Shown: positions 26,999 through 36,716, counted from the first letter of the stretch. The stretch: 64,000 nt of DNA from an uncultured Bacteroidales bacterium (GCA_902782465.1 CACZNH010000002.1:1-64000), one strand, 5' to 3'. Numbers and translations: made by a program. Notes: generated by a model not told the origin, from the letters alone.

Positions 26999-28924
26999 TT
27001 ACTGTTGCTTGATGCTTTCCAGGTCCAGCAGACGTCGTTTTATGTCAGGCCCAGCGGCGTAGCCGCCCAGCGAACCGTCGGCGTTGATGACACGGTGGCA
27101 GGGAACGACGATGCCCACGGGGTTGTTGTGGCAGCCCTGTGCAACAGCGCGTGACGCCTTGGCGTTGCCCAGGCGGGTCGCCAGCTCACCGTATGAAACC
27201 GTCTGGCCGTAAGGGATGCGTTGCAGTTCGTGCCATACCTGCTGTTGGAAATCGGTGCCTACCAGATGCAGCGGCAGCGTGAAATTGCGCAGTTTGCCCT
27301 CAAAGTACTCGCCCAGTTGCTTGACACACTGGCGGAGTAGGGGAGTGCACTCCTCTTTCATCGGCATGTGAAGTGTTTCGGCAGTCTTTTCGATGGCCTC
27401 GATATTGATGCTGAGGACTGCGACGCCTAGACTGTCGGCGCCGATGTGCAGGGTGCCCACGGGGCTTTCCATCGACTTGTGGCACAGGAATCCCTGATTC
27501 GCGGGCACAATATTCAGCTCACGCGCCTTGTCCAGCATGAGGCGGTAGGCCGAGGCGTAGTCGTTGGTAATCACCCCGTCAAGGATGGCGTCCTTGATGG
27601 CATCCTTGATATAGCCCACTGGCTTGGAGGGCGCGAGCCCGAAGGTCTGCATGATTTCCTCACCGTCAACTGGCGGTTGGAAGTTGCGCACGCGGTCTTT
27701 CTCCTCGATGTCAATCAGTTTCTGCTTCACCAGGTCGAAGTTCTCGCGGAACTGCTGCACCTTGTTCTGGTTCTTGCTGGTGATGTCGGCCTTGCACAGC
27801 GTCATCAGGTCGTCGATGTCGTCGCCCGCGTCAAACAGCAGTCGCCGCACGGCGCTGTCGGTCACCTCGTCCTCGACAAGGGCGATGGGGCGCATGTGCA
27901 GCCCGACGAGTTTTTTCACATATTTCATGTGCTCGTTCAACGGTAGACGCATTTTGGCAAAAATCTTGGGTACCATCTTCTCACCGATGAAGTTGTGGTT
28001 GTGGAAGGTCCAACCCAGTTGTGCATCCCAGCGCTTGGAGCGGGCCTTGCCCACGTCATGGAGCAATGCCGCCCACCGCAGCCACACGTCATCGCTGGCG
28101 GCAGCAACGTTGTCCAGCACCTGCATCGTGTGCATGAAGTTGTCCTTGTGGCCGCGTCCCTGTACCGTTTCCACCCCCTTGAGGGCAGCGAGTTCGGGAC
28201 AGATGAGAGGTAGCAGTCCGCACTGGTCCAGCAGCATCCATCCCCGTGACGGCTGCCTGCTGCCCATGATTTTCATCAGCTCGTCGGCAATGCGCTCACG
28301 CGTGATGATGTTGATGCGCCCCGCGTTGCGGCGGATGGCGGCGAAGGTCTTGGGATAGATGTCGAAATCCAGCTGCGTGGCAAAGCGCACGGCGCGCATC
28401 ATCCTCAAAGGGTCGTCGCTGAAGGTGATGTCAGGGTCCAGCGGGGTACGGATGATGCGGCGGTCCAGGTCACCGATACCGTCAAACGGGTCCAGCAGCT
28501 CGCCATAGTGCTCCTCGTTCAGGCAGATGGCCATCGCATTGATGGTGAAGTCGCGGCGCCGCTGGTCGTCCTCGAGGGTGCCGTCTTCCACGATGGGATT
28601 GCGGCTGTCGCGGTGGTAGGACTCGCGCCGTGCCCCGACGAACTCCAGTTCCCATTGACGGGTCTTAACCTGTGCAGTGCCGTAGGTCTTGAACACCGAC
28701 AGATGGGCACGTTTGCCCAGCCTTTGGGCGACCTCGCGCGCCACCGTGATGCCGCTGCCCACGGTCACGAAATCCATGTCGTTAGACGGGCGCTCCAGGA
28801 AGATGTCACGCACATATCCGCCCACGATATAGCACTCGCGGTGCAACTCGTCGGCAACGTTGCCAATCAGTTTCAAGACGGGCAACTGGACATGTTCGGC
28901 TATTTTTTGACGGTCAATGTTCAT
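26999..28924 (-). CDS. Fusion: CCA-adding tRNA nucleotidyltransferase plus O6-alkylguanine-DNA alkyltransferase
   Basis: 641 residues in one uninterrupted frame. Residues 1-475 are a complete class II CCA/poly(A) polymerase-type protein: GGYVRD and NDMDFV (metal-binding acidic pair), RRDFTINAMA, DPLRMMRAVRFA, and an HD domain (LLHDVGKA). Residues 478-641 are a complete Ogt/MGMT-type alkyltransferase with VPCHRVI (acceptor Cys609; codon at 27100-27098), the helix-turn-helix part QRIPYGQTVSYGELA and the C-terminal GGYAAG. The first half matures tRNA 3' ends; the second repairs O6-alkylguanine by suicide transfer. tRNA-Ala in this window lacks an encoded CCA, so the first activity is needed. I see no frameshift or ribosome-binding site for separate translation, although a Met (residue 485) starts the second part. 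Confidence 0.92.
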   Translation of the reverse strand: MNIDRQKIAEHVQLPVLKLIGNVADELHRECYIVGGYVRDIFLERPSNDMDFVTVGSGITVAREVAQRLGKRAHLSVFKTYGTAQVKTRQWELEFVGARRESYHRDSRNPIVEDGTLEDDQRRRDFTINAMAICLNEEHYGELLDPFDGIGDLDRRIIRTPLDPDITFSDDPLRMMRAVRFATQLDFDIYPKTFAAIRRNAGRINIITRERIADELMKIMGSRQPSRGWMLLDQCGLLPLICPELAALKGVETVQGRGHKDNFMHTMQVLDNVAAASDDVWLRWAALLHDVGKARSKRWDAQLGWTFHNHNFIGEKMVPKIFAKMRLPLNEHMKYVKKLVGLHMRPIALVEDEVTDSAVRRLLFDAGDDIDDLMTLCKADITSKNQNKVQQFRENFDLVKQKLIDIEEKDRVRNFQPPVDGEEIMQTFGLAPSKPVGYIKDAIKDAILDGVITNDYASAYRLMLDKARELNIVPANQGFLCHKSMESPVGTLHIGADSLGVAVLSINIEAIEKTAETLHMPMKEECTPLLRQCVKQLGEYFEGKLRNFTLPLHLVGTDFQQQVWHELQRIPYGQTVSYGELATRLGNAKASRAVAQGCHNNPVGIVVPCHRVINADGSLGGYAAGPDIKRRLLDLESIKQQ

Positions 28925-29283
28925 GTTTTTGCGTTTAGCACGGCAAAAATACTGCTTTTTTGCCGTTTTTTTTGTTCATATCACCAAAAAACACTAATTT
29001 TGCAGTGCAAAACAATGAATACACAGCGTTTTGCGATTAGTTACTAATTCATTATCTCCTTATTTTTTCCTGAACGATTTTTTTTGATGTGTCTGCGGAC
29101 GCAAACCCTTTATGTCAACGGTAAGGAACCGACAGGAGGCATGAATTGAAAGTACTTGATTGTAGAAATCATCAACCAAATGGAAATGAACGTGCGCGAG
29201 AGTGCACTTCATGGTATGACTCGAATGGACTATTGCCCTTTGTGGCTCATCACATACCTTCCTGAACATTATTATTACTATAT
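28925..29283. other. Divergent promoter region and long rho leader
   Basis: 359 bases without a convincing gene. Minus-strand TATTTTTG at 28951-28944 serves the fusion gene. Plus-strand TTG 28972-28974, 20 bases, TAATTTTG 28995-29002 serves rho and leaves a leader of about 275 bases. rho genes are commonly autoregulated by termination in the leader, so this length is suggestive. Inside the leader I see no clear intrinsic hairpin with a T-run. Confidence 0.5.
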
Positions 29284-31413
29284 ATGTATAACATCAATCA
29301 ACTGAATGAAATGAGCGACGAGCAGCTGCGTGAGCTGGCAAAGTCGATGGGAATTAAACGTGTGGATTCGGCAGAGCATGATGACCTGGTTTACCAGGTG
29401 CTCGACATGCAGGCTGAGACCGAGGCCGCCAATGCCCCGGAACCCACCCGACGCCGCCGTGAGCGCATCCGCCAGCCTGCCGCCAAGGCCAATGGCAATG
29501 AAGTGACCAAGGATGACGCCGTCGCCAACAAATCCAATAAAAACAATTCCAAGAAAGCAGAACCGGCCATAGCAGAACCGGCAAACGCCAACCCCGCTAG
29601 CGAGCCTCAGGAGAAGCCTGCCGAAGCTGAGGCACCCAAGCCCCAGGAAGCGCCCGAAGCACCCAAGAAGAAGCGCGGACGCCCCACGGCAGCCGAAAAG
29701 GCCGCCCGTGACGCCGCCATCAAGAGTGAAGCCGAGGCAAAAAATCCTGACGAGGTGAATCAGCAGGCCACCCAGCCCGGTGACACAGCCGAGGCTCCTG
29801 CAGCACAGCCCGCCCGTCGTCGTGGACGCAAATCCAAAAACGAAGCCACTGCCCCCGTTCTGCCCTTTGAAAATCTGGACGAGGAAGTGAATGGCAATCA
29901 GGCACAGGTTGTCGAGCCTCATGCCGATGAACCCGCTTCCATAGATAATCCAGCCTCTGCGGACGTTCCAGGCATTCCGGTGATTGACGAGACCACCAAG
30001 GCTGCTGGCGATGTCTCCCAGGCACCTGAACGTCAGGCCATGTCACTCAATTCCTTCTTCAATACCGGCGGCAATGTCACCTTCAAGCCCCGCACCCAGC
30101 AGGAACGCGAAGAGGCCCAACGACGCGCCGAGGAAGACCGCAAACGTGCTGCCGAGGAGGCCGCAGTGGCACCCATCGTCATTCAGGAGCCCAAGGTGGT
30201 CAAGGACAGCAAAAAGAACAAGCGCAAGCAGAAACAGCAACAGCAGCAGATGATTGCCGAGTCCAATCCTTATCTGGACCAGCCCTATAATTTCGACGGC
30301 ATCCTGGAGGCACAGGGCGTGCTCGACATTGCTCCTGAGGGCTATGGTTTCCTGCGCTCCAGCGATTACAATTACCTCACGTCGCCCGACGACATCTACG
30401 TCCAGCAGTCGCAAATCAAGGCCTACGGCCTCAAGACCGGTGACGTGATTGAAGGCACCATCCGTCCACCCATGGAGGGCGAGAAATACTTCCCCATGAG
30501 CGAAATCCGCCTCATCAACGGACGCACCCCGGCATACGTGCGTGACCGCGTCCCCTTTGAGCATCTGGTGCCCCTCTTCCCCGACGAGAAGTTTGACCTG
30601 GTGAGCAAGCGTCACCCGACGGTGTCGCAGCGCGTGGTGGACATGTTCTCGCCCATCGGCAAGGGCCAGCGCGGCCTCATCGTCGCCCAGCCCAAGACCG
30701 GTAAAACCATGCTGCTCAAGGAAATCGCCAATGCCATCTCGGAGAATCACCCTGAGACCTATATGATTATCCTGCTCATCGACGAGCGCCCCGAGGAGGT
30801 GACCGACATGGCCCGCAGCGTCAATGCCGAGGTGATTGCCTCGACCTTTGACGAGCCTGCCGACCGTCATGTCAAGATTGCCGACCTGGTGCTCAGCAAG
30901 GCCAAGCGACTGGTGGAGTGCGGCCATGACGTGGTCATCCTGCTCGACTCGATTACCCGCCTGGCTCGTGCCTACAACACCATCGCTCCCGCATCGGGCA
31001 AAATCCTGACCGGTGGTGTCGATGCCAACGCCCTGCAGCGTCCCAAGCGATTCTTTGGCGCAGCACGCAACATCGAGGGCGGCGGTAGCCTTACCATCAT
31101 TGCCACTGCCCTGACCGAGACCGGTTCCAAGATGGACGAGGTCATCTTTGAGGAATTCAAGGGCACCGGCAACATGGAGTTGCAGCTCGACCGCAAGCTG
31201 TCCAACAAGCGCATCTTCCCTGCTGTCGACGTTATGGCATCGAGCACGCGTCGCGACGACCTGCTCTTGCCCCAGGACACCCTGAACAAGATGTGGATTA
31301 TCCGCCGCTTCCTCAGCGACCGCACATCGGTCGAGGCCATGGAATTTGTCAAGGAGCGCATGGATCGCACCCGCGACAACGAGGAGTTCCTGCTCACCAT
31401 GCAGCAAGGATAA
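29284..31413 (+). CDS. rho: Transcription termination factor Rho with long disordered insert
   Basis: 709 residues, against about 420 in E. coli. Residues 1-45 are the Rho N-terminal helical domain. Residues 46 to about 335 are a low-complexity insert rich in Ala, Glu, Pro, Lys and Asn with AT-hook-like KKKRGRPT and RRRGRKS motifs. A cold-shock-like RNA-binding domain follows (about 340-420, [11 protein letters not shown]), then the hexameric ATPase with Walker [18 protein letters not shown] and the R-loop. Long inserts are usual in Bacteroidetes; in B. thetaiotaomicron a disordered Rho region has been linked to phase separation. Confidence 0.96.
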   Translation: MYNINQLNEMSDEQLRELAKSMGIKRVDSAEHDDLVYQVLDMQAETEAANAPEPTRRRRERIRQPAAKANGNEVTKDDAVANKSNKNNSKKAEPAIAEPANANPASEPQEKPAEAEAPKPQEAPEAPKKKRGRPTAAEKAARDAAIKSEAEAKNPDEVNQQATQPGDTAEAPAAQPARRRGRKSKNEATAPVLPFENLDEEVNGNQAQVVEPHADEPASIDNPASADVPGIPVIDETTKAAGDVSQAPERQAMSLNSFFNTGGNVTFKPRTQQEREEAQRRAEEDRKRAAEEAAVAPIVIQEPKVVKDSKKNKRKQKQQQQQMIAESNPYLDQPYNFDGILEAQGVLDIAPEGYGFLRSSDYNYLTSPDDIYVQQSQIKAYGLKTGDVIEGTIRPPMEGEKYFPMSEIRLINGRTPAYVRDRVPFEHLVPLFPDEKFDLVSKRHPTVSQRVVDMFSPIGKGQRGLIVAQPKTGKTMLLKEIANAISENHPETYMIILLIDERPEEVTDMARSVNAEVIASTFDEPADRHVKIADLVLSKAKRLVECGHDVVILLDSITRLARAYNTIAPASGKILTGGVDANALQRPKRFFGAARNIEGGGSLTIIATALTETGSKMDEVIFEEFKGTGNMELQLDRKLSNKRIFPAVDVMASSTRRDDLLLPQDTLNKMWIIRRFLSDRTSVEAMEFVKERMDRTRDNEEFLLTMQQG

Positions 31414-31427
31414 ACCTATAAAGGTTG

Positions 31428-31874
31428 ATGACGATGGGACGCATCATGGGCATCGATTACGGTCGCAAGCGCACCGGAGTTGCTGTTACCGACCCCCTGG
31501 GTATCGTTGCCGGCAACCTGGCGACGGTGCCCACACATACGCTCATGCAGTTCATCATCGACTATATCGCCCGTGAACAGGTCGAGCGCATCGTCGTGGG
31601 ACAGCCCACACAGCTCAATGGCGAGCCCAGCGAGAGCATGAAGTACATCACCCCCTTTGTCAACCGCCTGCGCAAGCAGTTGCCCGACGCGATTCCCGTG
31701 GTGATGTATGACGAGCGCTTTACCAGCACCATCGCCCACCAGGCAATGATAGACGGCGGCATGAAGAAGAGCGACCGCCGCGACAAGTCGCGCGTCGATG
31801 CCATCGCTGCCACCATCATCCTTAATGACTATTTACAAAGCATATACAACCAACCTGATATCAAAGCATTATGA
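31428..31874 (+). CDS. ruvX: YqgF/RuvX-family Holliday junction resolvase
   Basis: 148 residues. The RNase H-like fold begins MGIDYGRKRTGVAVTDPLG; the catalytic Asp is in GIDYG. DERFTS and the final SRVDAIAA with its Asp complete the metal site. The family processes 16S rRNA ends and/or Holliday junctions. Candidate starts are the ATGs at 31428 and 31434; AAAGG at 31420-31424 favours the first or a TTG at 31425. The stop overlaps the def ATG by 4 bases (ATGA). Confidence 0.9.
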   Translation: MTMGRIMGIDYGRKRTGVAVTDPLGIVAGNLATVPTHTLMQFIIDYIAREQVERIVVGQPTQLNGEPSESMKYITPFVNRLRKQLPDAIPVVMYDERFTSTIAHQAMIDGGMKKSDRRDKSRVDAIAATIILNDYLQSIYNQPDIKAL

Positions 31875-32443
31875 TTTTACCGATTTATATCTACGGTCAT
31901 CCCGTACTGAGGGCTGAAAATGCCACAGTAACACCCGAATTCGAGGGGCTGCACCAGCTCATCGAGGACATGAAGGAAACCATGTATCATACCAAGGGCA
32001 TCGGCATTGCCGCACCACAGGTGGGCGTCAACGCACGCATCGTTTACATCGATGTGGACGTCCTGGCCGAGGACTTCCCTGAACTGAAAGGCGTAAATAT
32101 GGTACTCATTAACCCTGAAGTGACCATCGACGAAACGGCAAAATATGTCTCACGCGAAGAAGGCTGCCTCAGTGTGCCCGGCATCCATGAGAATGTGCAG
32201 CGGTTTGAGAAAATCCACCTCCGCTGGCAGGACGAGCAGTTCAACGAGCACGAACAGGATATCGAGGGCTATCTGGCCCGCGTGGTGCAGCACGAGTGCG
32301 ACCACCTGGACAAGACGTTGTTCATTGACCGCATCTCGCCCATCCGCAAGCAGCTGGTACGAAATAAACTGAATAATATAATCAAGGGAAAGGTGTCTTG
32401 TGACTATCGCTGTAAATTTGCACATCCCAAGCGCCACAAATAA
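31871..32443 (+). CDS. def: Peptide deformylase
   Basis: 190 residues. All three family motifs are intact: GIGIAAPQVG, EEGCLSVPG (metal-binding Cys) and HECDH (two His ligands and the catalytic Glu). Removes the formyl group from new proteins. Coupled to ruvX through a 4-base overlap. The C-terminal tail is lysine-rich and slightly longer than in E. coli. Confidence 0.97.
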   Translation: MILPIYIYGHPVLRAENATVTPEFEGLHQLIEDMKETMYHTKGIGIAAPQVGVNARIVYIDVDVLAEDFPELKGVNMVLINPEVTIDETAKYVSREEGCLSVPGIHENVQRFEKIHLRWQDEQFNEHEQDIEGYLARVVQHECDHLDKTLFIDRISPIRKQLVRNKLNNIIKGKVSCDYRCKFAHPKRHK

Positions 32444-32590
32444 AGAAAAGTGGAAGATGTCTCACGACAGCCTCCACAAACCTTAAATCTAATACCATGA
32501 AAAACACACGCACAAATATACTATTGTTTTTTTGATTTAAACAAATATTTTAACGATTTTTTATATTTTTATATAAAAATTCAGAGTGAT

Positions 32591-33082
32591 ATGGCTATAA
32601 ACTTAAGTATCAATATTACAGATGATGACCGTCGCTTCATGAAGATGGCATGTGATATAGCATCTGCTAATATTGATAGTGGTGGTGGGCCTTTTGGAGC
32701 AGTGATTGTTAAGGATGGTGAGGTGATTGCCGCAGCGGGCAACTCGGTAACGCTCGACAATGACCCCACGGCACATGCCGAGGTCAACGCCATTCGCCGG
32801 GCCTGTAGCCTCACCCGAAACTTCAAGTTGGACGGTTGCGTGGTCTATAGCAGCTGTGAGCCGTGTCCCATGTGCCTCAGCGCCCTGTATTGGGCTGGAG
32901 TGAGCCGCATCTATTATGGCAACACTGCTGCTGACGCCGACCGCATCTCTTTTGGCAACGATTTCATTTACAAGGAGATAGTCAAGCCTCATCTCGAACG
33001 TTCCATCCCCTGCATCCGCATCGACGAGCCTGCTGCCATCGCGGCTTTCAACAAGTGGGATGAGGACAAAATCGAGTACTGA
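32591..33082 (+). CDS. guaD: Guanine deaminase (cytidine-deaminase fold)
   Basis: 163 residues. Zinc site His62 in HAEV with catalytic Glu64, and Cys92/Cys95 in PCPMC. GGPFGAVIVKDG, NDPTAHAEV, ALYWAG, FIYKEI and the C-terminal Glu-Tyr closely resemble the B. subtilis guanine deaminase rather than TadA, so conversion of guanine to xanthine is the best guess. The 5' flank (32480-32590) is very AT-rich. A hairpin terminator follows at 33107. Confidence 0.87.
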   Translation: MAINLSINITDDDRRFMKMACDIASANIDSGGGPFGAVIVKDGEVIAAAGNSVTLDNDPTAHAEVNAIRRACSLTRNFKLDGCVVYSSCEPCPMCLSALYWAGVSRIYYGNTAADADRISFGNDFIYKEIVKPHLERSIPCIRIDEPAAIAAFNKWDEDKIEY

Positions 33083-33106
33083 ACAATAGATGATAGTTAT
33101 AAAATG

Positions 33107-33137
33107 GTGGCTGCCTCCACAGATCGGGGGCAGCCAC
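33107..33137. terminator. Hairpin between convergent genes
   Basis: GTGGCTGCC (33107-33115) pairs perfectly with GGCAGCCAC (33129-33137). CGCTTGTTG follows. It separates guaD from the convergent barrel gene. Confidence 0.7.
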
Positions 33138-33181
33138 GCTTGTTGAGATAAATAAGTCTCTCGTATTACTGATTTAGGCTA

Positions 33182-33760
33182 TCAGAATTTCATACCGAAG
33201 GCAAGCTGGATGTTGCCGTTCTTGGCATCATTAGCCTCACCCTTGAAGGCATTGGTCATGCCCATGGTGTAGCGGGCCTGGATGAAGGCGTTCTCGGTCA
33301 GGTTGTAGGTGCCGCCCAGACCGACGCCAAAGTCGACACTCTTGGTGAAGTCCTTGATATCGGCAGCGTCAAGATCGCCAACCTTCTGCTTGCTGTACAC
33401 ATTGAAGCCCACTTGCGGACCCAGGTCGATGCTGAACTCGGGAGATACGTAGTACTTGAACATCACGGGCACGTTGATATAGTTCATGGTGTACTTGTTC
33501 TCGACTTTCAGGTCGCCGATTTCTGCAAGTTTGAACTTGCCACCCTGGGCAGCGAACACAACCTCAGGGGCGATGGCAAACTTCGGGGTGAACTTGTACT
33601 CCATCAACAGACCGGCCTGGTAGTTGAGCTGCATGCCGTGAGGCATATCCTTGCCCCAGAAGTTGGTAGCGTCAACACCCACCTTGGCACCGAATTGAAC
33701 TTGCGCCATTGCGCTCATGCTTACGATTGCAGCAGCAATCAAAACAAACACTTTCTTCAT
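33182..33760 (-). CDS. Small outer-membrane beta-barrel protein
   Basis: 192 residues; signal peptide 1-19 (ending AMA). Strand pattern and the closing FGMKF fit the eight-stranded OmpX/PorT-like barrels common in Bacteroidetes. The NYINVPVMFKYYV block is typical of that family. Function unknown. Single gene; its upstream gap has two perfect inverted repeats. Confidence 0.8.
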   Translation of the reverse strand: MKKVFVLIAAAIVSMSAMAQVQFGAKVGVDATNFWGKDMPHGMQLNYQAGLLMEYKFTPKFAIAPEVVFAAQGGKFKLAEIGDLKVENKYTMNYINVPVMFKYYVSPEFSIDLGPQVGFNVYSKQKVGDLDAADIKDFTKSVDFGVGLGGTYNLTENAFIQARYTMGMTNAFKGEANDAKNGNIQLAFGMKF

Positions 33761-34181
33761 AATCTACGTTGTTAGTTTTTACTCTAAACTTTAATTCAAA
33801 TCTTATTCATTACAAGTTGCTTTTTTGACAAAAGCCACTCTTTGACGCAGCAAAACAGCCAAAGTTTAATCATCCCGTCAAAAAAATGCACATTATAGCA
33901 TTCCGGAACACTTAACAGCCGTTTTAGGACACTTTTAAGCCTTGTTTTACTCAATTCCGTCCGCCCAGCCCCCAATGCCGTGACAGTGTCACGGCCATTT
34001 TCGCCCCACGAGTGTCAAATCATTTGACACTTTATCAAATAAATAGGGCCATCACACGTTTTTTACAAATGAATACTTGTAGATGTCTCATATTCTCAGT
34101 AACTTTACACCCTGACAAGTGCCACCTGCCGCACTCTGCCTCCACAATCAATTATCATTATTTACTTAAAACCGTATCCTT
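33761..34181. other. Divergent gap with two perfect inverted repeats
   Basis: 421 bases between the barrel gene and the LRR gene. 33977-33995 is a perfect 19-base palindrome (GCCGTGAC, AGT, GTCACGGC). 34011-34031 is a perfect 21-base palindrome (AGTGTCAAAT, C, ATTTGACACT). Both contain GTGTCA. They lie in the middle of the divergent gap, where a regulator of both genes could bind. I could not place a strong TAnnTTTG for the LRR gene. Confidence 0.55.
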
Positions 34182-35855
34182 ATGAAACAAAAACTATTTC
34201 TAATCTTGCTGTTCTTGCTTGCAGCCACCACAGCTACAGCTCACGACTTCGAGGTCGATGGCATTTTCTACAGAATCAAAGGAAACAATGTCGCCGTCAC
34301 CTACCAAGGTAGTTCTGAAAACCAGTATTCAAACGAATACTCGGGCTCGGTGACCATTCCCTCCACCGTTACCTATGACGGTGTGACCTATCCTGTCACC
34401 TCCATTGACATTTATGCGTTCTATCAGTGCTACGACCTGACAAGCGTGACCATCCCCAACTCGGTTACCGACATTGGCGGCGGTGCGTTCTATAGATGCT
34501 ACAAGCTGACGGACGTGAACATCCCCAACTCGGTCACCTCCATCAGCAATGCTACGTTCTATTACTGCAGCGGCCTGACGAGTGTAGCCATCCCCAACTC
34601 GGTTACCTCCATCGGTGGCTCTGCGTTTGAAGATTGCAGCGGCCTGACGAGCATGACCATCCCCAACTCGGTTACCTCTATCGGCAGCTGGGCGTTCGCT
34701 AGCTGCAGCAGCCTGACCAGCATCACCATCCCTAGCTCGGTCACCTCCATCGGCAACAAGACGTTCTATAACTGCATCGGCTTGACGAGCATGACTGTTG
34801 AGGAGGGAAACACACACTACGATTCCCGCAACGGCTGCAATGCCATTATTGAAACTGAAAGCAATACCTTGATTGTAGGTTGCCAGAATACCGTCATCCC
34901 CAATTCGGTCACCTCCCTCGACGACTGGGCGTTCTATAACTGCACCGGCCTGACGACCGTGACTATCCCCAAGTCGCTCACCTTCATCGGTGCTCGTGTG
35001 TTCTCTGGCTGCTACGGCCTGACGAGTATCACTGTCGAGGAGGGAAACACACACTTTGATTCCCGCAACGGCTGCAACGCCATCATTGAAACCGAAAGCA
35101 ATACCCTGATTACAGGATGCCAGAATACCGTCATCCCCAACACGGTTACCTCCATCGGCGGCTGGGCCTTCAGGGATTGCATCACCCTGACGAGTGTGAA
35201 CATTCCCAACTCGGTCACCTCCATCGGCGAATATGCGTTCTTTGGATGCACCGGCCTGACGAGCTTGACGATTCCCAACTCGGTCACCACCATCGACGAA
35301 TGTGGGTTCTGGGGCTGCAGAGGGTTGACGAGTCTGACCATCCCCAACTCGGTCACCTTCATCGGCACCAGTGCGTTCGGTTGGTGCACCGGCCTGACGA
35401 GCGTGACCATCCCCAATTCGGTAACCACTATCAGCGACTATGCGTTCCGTGACAGCTATGACCTGACTGACGTATATTCTTTGATCGAAGACCTGTCAAA
35501 TGTCACGATTGGACGCAGTGTTTTCTATGTGTACCCCCCCAACGGATATTCATTTGACTATTCAGGACGTACGTTACACGTTCCCGCGGGAACCCTGGCA
35601 AGTTATAAGGCCGAGACGAATTGGATCATGTATTTCGGCGCAATGGTGGAGATGGAGCCTGTAGTTACCGTTCCTGGCGACATCGACGGGGATGGCGAGA
35701 TTGGTATTGGCGATGTGATTGGCCTCATCGATTTGATGCTGGCTGGTGAAATCAGTATCGAGGATTATCCGGCTGCCGACGTGAACGGTGACTGCAAGAT
35801 TGATATCGGCGATATCACCGCCCTCATCGACCAGCTCCTTGCTGCTGAGCCTTAA
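34182..35855 (+). CDS. Large secreted BspA-type LRR protein with dockerin-like tail
   Basis: 557 residues; signal peptide about 1-20. Over a dozen 23-residue repeats with the core LTSVTIPNSVTSIG.(Y/W)AF..C. At about residues 205-245 and 284-320 two longer, nearly identical segments interrupt them (VEEGNTHYDSRNGCNAII). The last 55 residues are two dockerin-like repeats (GDIDGDGEIGIGDV and DVNGDCKIDIGDIT). The repeat DNA is so regular that copy number may vary between strains. BspA-like proteins mediate adhesion; the target is unknown. Confidence 0.88.
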   Translation: MKQKLFLILLFLLAATTATAHDFEVDGIFYRIKGNNVAVTYQGSSENQYSNEYSGSVTIPSTVTYDGVTYPVTSIDIYAFYQCYDLTSVTIPNSVTDIGGGAFYRCYKLTDVNIPNSVTSISNATFYYCSGLTSVAIPNSVTSIGGSAFEDCSGLTSMTIPNSVTSIGSWAFASCSSLTSITIPSSVTSIGNKTFYNCIGLTSMTVEEGNTHYDSRNGCNAIIETESNTLIVGCQNTVIPNSVTSLDDWAFYNCTGLTTVTIPKSLTFIGARVFSGCYGLTSITVEEGNTHFDSRNGCNAIIETESNTLITGCQNTVIPNTVTSIGGWAFRDCITLTSVNIPNSVTSIGEYAFFGCTGLTSLTIPNSVTTIDECGFWGCRGLTSLTIPNSVTFIGTSAFGWCTGLTSVTIPNSVTTISDYAFRDSYDLTDVYSLIEDLSNVTIGRSVFYVYPPNGYSFDYSGRTLHVPAGTLASYKAETNWIMYFGAMVEMEPVVTVPGDIDGDGEIGIGDVIGLIDLMLAGEISIEDYPAADVNGDCKIDIGDITALIDQLLAAEP

Positions 35856-35872
35856 TTCCCAAAATCATAAAC

Positions 35873-35919
35873 ACAAGAAGGACAACTCATTGAAAATCAA
35901 CAATAGTTGTCCTTCTTGT
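35873..35919. terminator. Perfect 15-bp hairpin after the LRR gene
   Basis: ACAAGAAGGACAACT (35873-35887) pairs with its exact complement at 35905-35919; ATTG/CAAT extends the stem inward past one bulge. Downstream, 35951-36004 holds another inverted repeat (ACAACTTGGACAAT against ATTGTACAAGTTGT, one mismatch). Confidence 0.7.
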
Positions 35920-36067
35920 ATTTCTTGTTGTTAGAAAGAATACAACTCTAACAACTTGGACAATAAATGATTAAACAACAATTTGTTAGCATTGTACAAG
36001 TTGTGTTTTTAATTGAGATAGCAGGCTGGATAGCTTAATTTTTCTTGTCTTTCTTGTCGTTAAAACC

Positions 36068-36697
36068 CTAGCGGTTGTATTGCTTGCAGTATTGTTGTAT
36101 CCCGCAGTTCAGGCAATCGGGGCGTTGCGCCTTGCACACGTAGCGGCCGTGCAGCAGTATCCAGTGATGGGCCTTGAAACGCAATTCGGCAGGGATGTGG
36201 CGCGTCAGGTCGCGCTCCACGTCGGCAGGCGTCTTGCCCTGTGACAGCCCCAGGCGGTGCGACACACGATAGACGTGCGTATCCACGGGAATGGTCGCTT
36301 GATGGAAGACGATGCCCAGGATGACGTTGGCCGTCTTGCGGCCCACGCCGGGCAGCGACGTCAGGTCCTTCATGTTGTCGGGCACCTGGCCGCCGAATTC
36401 CTCCACCAGCTTCTGCGCCATCTGTTGCAGGTGTGCCGCCTTGCTGTTGGGATAGGAGACGCTCTTAATATAATGTAGGATGTCCTCGACGCCGGCAGCG
36501 GCCATCGCTTGAGGGGTGGGGTAGGCGGCAAACAGGTCGGGCGTGACCATATTCACCCGCTTGTCGGTACACTGGGCACTCAGCATCACAGCCACCAGCA
36601 GCTGGAACGGGTCGTGGTATTGCAATTCGGTCTCGGGGTTGGGCTGCACCCGCTGGAAGTACTCCAGGATCCCCTCATATCTCTGCTTAATCGTCAT
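36068..36697 (-). CDS. nth: Endonuclease III
   Basis: 209 residues. Base-excision repair glycosylase/AP lyase for oxidised pyrimidines. The helix-hairpin-helix LPGVGRKTANVI carries catalytic Lys121; Asp139 follows in PVDTHV. The four iron-sulphur cysteines are Cys188, Cys195, Cys198 and Cys204. Complete and standard length. The alkyltransferase fusion at 27 kb is a second DNA repair activity in the window. Confidence 0.96.
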   Translation of the reverse strand: MTIKQRYEGILEYFQRVQPNPETELQYHDPFQLLVAVMLSAQCTDKRVNMVTPDLFAAYPTPQAMAAAGVEDILHYIKSVSYPNSKAAHLQQMAQKLVEEFGGQVPDNMKDLTSLPGVGRKTANVILGIVFHQATIPVDTHVYRVSHRLGLSQGKTPADVERDLTRHIPAELRFKAHHWILLHGRYVCKAQRPDCLNCGIQQYCKQYNR

Positions 36698-36716
36698 TGC
36701 CTCGATATTAAATAAT

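Noticed and set aside
27440..27540. Frameshift or mis-join creating the CCA-Ogt fusion
   Set aside because: The frame is continuous, codon use is even across the join, and both domains are complete. Kept as a real fusion pending read support.
29060..29269. 69-codon minus-strand frame in the rho leader
   Set aside because: No family, no promoter, and it lies in the untranslated leader.
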